Part shown: in pieces, positions 62,315-64,000 of the stretch
How positions within the stretch are numbered: the stretch's first letter is position 1
Layout of the letters: every line of letters begins with the position of its first letter
Origin: Candidatus Zixiibacteriota bacterium
GTDB taxonomy: Bacteria; Zixibacteria; MSB-5A5; JAABVY01
DNA length: 64,000 bases
NCBI GenBank assembly: GCA_011056555.1
Contig: DSEQ01000042.1
Coordinates: forward strand, 1 to 64,000
Reading direction: 5' to 3'
Made by a program: the position numbers and the translations under genes
The notes under the pieces: generated by a model
What the model saw: the letters and a program-made list of their open reading frames with translations, nothing else
Told to the model about the DNA's origin: nothing
Databases searched by the model: none

Positions 62315-63778
62315 TTAACAATCGGGGTCGGTATCCCCATTGGAATCGCAAGGTGCGTTTCCGCCCACAAAAACATAATTGATGATCCAGACAGCGTCAG
62401 AGACATTAACAGTCGCATCACAGTTGGCATCACCCGCCTCTAACGGATCGGGGGTAGTCCCGCCGACGAATACGTAATTGATTATATAAACCGCGTCGGA
62501 GATATTGACGGTTTCATCGGAATTGGCGTCTCCGCAGATGTACGGGAGACCTTCGAAATGGGTGAATTTAATGCCCGACCAAAAGCTTTCCGCATCATTC
62601 TCATCTTTGGCCTGAACTTTAATATAATAGTCACCTGCCTCAGACCAGCTATGAGAAGCAGAGGCTTCCGCGCCTGATTCATACGGTCCCAGCCATAAGG
62701 TGGTATCTCCGTCACCCCAGGACCATCGGTACCATAATTGATCCTCTTCCGGATCTGTCGTACTCGAGGTATAGGTGTACTCTGTCATCAGATTCCCCTG
62801 AGTGACCCCGGCCGGAACTGATGGTCTGTCGGGGGCAAGGTTGATGAAGGTGTTGAGAGTTGCCGAGACATCAACAGTAATCGTACCTTTGGCATTGTAA
62901 GTCAATGACACCGAGAGGTCTATTTCGGGCACCTGACGTGACCCGGCTAAATCCAGAAAGTTGATATATGGGGTGAGATTAGAATACCCTCCCACAAGGA
63001 CGGTGTCGCCGGCATCGAAATAACATGTGGGAACGGTATGATTGTTAAGTGAATCGCGCCTGGGCTGAACATTCGGTTCACCGGCGCAAAGAGCGGCATA
63101 ATAGAAATTATATGAACCGCCATCATAAATTGCATCCAACGCGGCCCGCGTTGATGGACAGCCGGGTCACCCGTCCCAGGTACATTCCTCCAGGAACACA
63201 GTATGAGTATATCCTCCGGTGGTCTCATTGTAACCAGTCTGTCCGGGAATGGCTGCGGCACATGCGTCAGCTAAATATGCCGTGAAAGGATCACCCGTAT
63301 CGCCCTGATAGATATAACTAAATTGCGGAAATCCTTCCATATGATTGAAGATCACGGCAATTACCATGATATTAGACCCGTCGATAGTGCCTATTCCGTT
63401 TTGGGCAGGATCCCAGGTGGCCGTTTTGTTGAAGGGAACCTGATAATCCAGATTAAGGGCAGTATCGATTGCAAAATCGAGAAAGCCGAATTCATAATTG
63501 TGTCCGCCATAATCCCTGTACCTCGATACAGGCTCGACAACATAAACTTTCAACTGGCAGGCATAAAGGGCGCGCCCGCTTTCTCCCAGGGCTATTTTAT
63601 TATCGCCGAAATCAAGGGCTTTTGCAGGCTGACTTGAGATACCAGGACCATAATCATACAACCTGGTTGTCAGGGCCGGGTCGGCCGCAAATGTGACCCC
63701 GGTGAAAAACAAAAAAGCCGCAACGAGAGCGACCAGGGCATACCTCCCGGGTATGATTCCTTTAGGGACTGGGTGCAT
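62315..63778 (-). CDS. Candidate selenoprotein: exported thioredoxin-like domain (UxxC) with PKD and dockerin-like tail
   Basis: One 488-codon frame broken only by a UGA at 63169-63167. Upstream: signal peptide (about 1-32) and a beta-rich domain. Around the UGA the product reads EECTWDG-U204-P-G-C207-P, then a helix (STRAALDAIYDGG), a strand (YNFYYAAL) and Pro250 in HTVPTCYFD, the cis-Pro of a thioredoxin fold. UGA sits at the first Cys of CxxC. Next are a PKD-like domain (YRWSWGDGD) and two dockerin-like repeats, which need readthrough to be made. GGAGG precedes ATG 63778. Alternatives are a nonsense mutation or a base-call error, giving two pieces (63167-63778 and a TTG-started remainder). 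Confidence 0.7.
63133..63156 (-). promoter_or_regulatory. Hairpin just after the in-frame UGA, bacterial SECIS candidate
   Basis: In the mRNA, CATC-AACGCG pairs with CGCGTT-GATG (one bulged G) around a 3-nt GGC loop. The loop starts 21 nt after the UGA. A 6-bp perfect upper stem, a G at the first loop position and this distance meet the published outline for bacterial SECIS elements. It codes for protein at the same time. Confidence 0.55.
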
Positions 63779-64000
63779 AGTTTTTCCTCCTATGTATTAG
63801 CAGTAATTTAACATTCACAGGCATTCGGTCAGTAATTATTATAATTTAAGTAATATTTACATTTTGGCAATATTTTTTTCAGCCAGTCTCCTAAATATCA
63901 ATACCGGACAACTATTGTTGTAATTGCTAAGTCCATTCTTGCGACAGGAAGAGGTTTTATGCCTCTTTGATTTTTATACGGATCAGATAGTTTATTTACT
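63779..64000. other. AT-rich upstream region of the last gene
   Basis: 222 nt to the window edge. Apart from the GGAGGA ribosome site at about 63787-63792 I see no gene or clear promoter. Confidence 0.4.

Noticed and set aside
62315..63166. Treating 63167-63778 and the 62315 frame as two separate genes
   Set aside because: They are in the same phase with only a TGA between them, the second has no ribosome site at its TTG, and together they rebuild a thioredoxin fold around the TGA.
1..64000. tRNA, rRNA, riboswitch or prophage
   Set aside because: Reading both strands by eye I found no cloverleaf, rRNA-like, known riboswitch or phage structural signature. Small RNAs could still be missed.

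Overview
Organism. The window looks like a chromosomal piece of an uncultured bacterium of the FCB superphylum, most like the candidate phylum Zixibacteria. This is inference from three protein features. Long secreted proteins end in a two-repeat dockerin-like tail (NVSDAVYIINYVFVGG type). Two giant proteins end in the NYPNPFNP type of FlgD-like sorting domain. Thrombospondin-type-3 and FG-GAP repeats are also present. Coding is dense and mixes ATG, GTG and TTG starts. I saw no rRNA, tRNA, CRISPR array, prophage or intact insertion sequence.

Layout. 1-1.0 kb: 5' end of a secreted FG-GAP repeat gene running off the left edge. 1.3-10.75 kb: a minus-strand housekeeping run in transcription order ruvB, queH, queA, an ispD-like and an ispF-like gene, dedA, ddl, a glycosyltransferase, a HAD phosphatase, an M42 aminopeptidase and a tandem FKBP isomerase. 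The IspD- and IspF-like proteins both lack key catalytic residues. 11.1-18.8 kb: a membrane protein, then a minus-strand signalling block: RsbW-like kinase, STAS protein, HEAT-repeat protein, two response regulators, CheY, a CheZ-like phosphatase, a soluble histidine kinase, an NtrC-type sigma-54 activator and a small Cys-rich protein. 19.1-28.1 kb (plus): THEP1 NTPase, two M1 metallopeptidases with dockerin tails, a MIO ammonia-lyase, a methyltransferase and two small unknown proteins. An IS481-type transposase scrap lies at 28.1-28.3 kb.

28.4-43.1 kb (minus): acyl-CoA metabolism. One group has thiolase, 3-hydroxyacyl-CoA dehydrogenase, two acyl-CoA dehydrogenases, branched-chain aminotransferase and RpiB. 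The other starts with an archaeal-type trio (HMG-CoA synthase, acetoacetyl-CoA thiolase, DUF35 bridging protein) and continues with methylcrotonyl-CoA carboxylase beta, a methylglutaconyl-CoA hydratase, and a carboxylase alpha chain split into biotin carboxylase and carrier. HMG-CoA synthase with no HMG-CoA lyase in view suggests that HMG-CoA is made here, either for mevalonate or for branched acyl-CoA, rather than only cleaved. Together with the degenerate IspD/IspF pair it raises the possibility that isoprenoids come from mevalonate.

43.2-64 kb: a secreted-protein island. It holds two 1.5-kb-residue-class paralogues (about 1540 aa each) with a beta-helix, a putative Cys-His-Asp peptidase-like domain and an FlgD-like tail. 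It also holds a C1 papain-like peptidase, a C39-like peptidase, a lipoprotein beta-propeller, a C25 gingipain-like peptidase, and a thioredoxin-like dockerin protein.

The most striking observation is in that last gene (62315-63778). The reading frame is interrupted once, by a UGA at the exact position of the first cysteine of a thioredoxin CxxC motif, and a hairpin with a G-starting loop lies about 20 nt downstream. It is a candidate extracytoplasmic selenoprotein.
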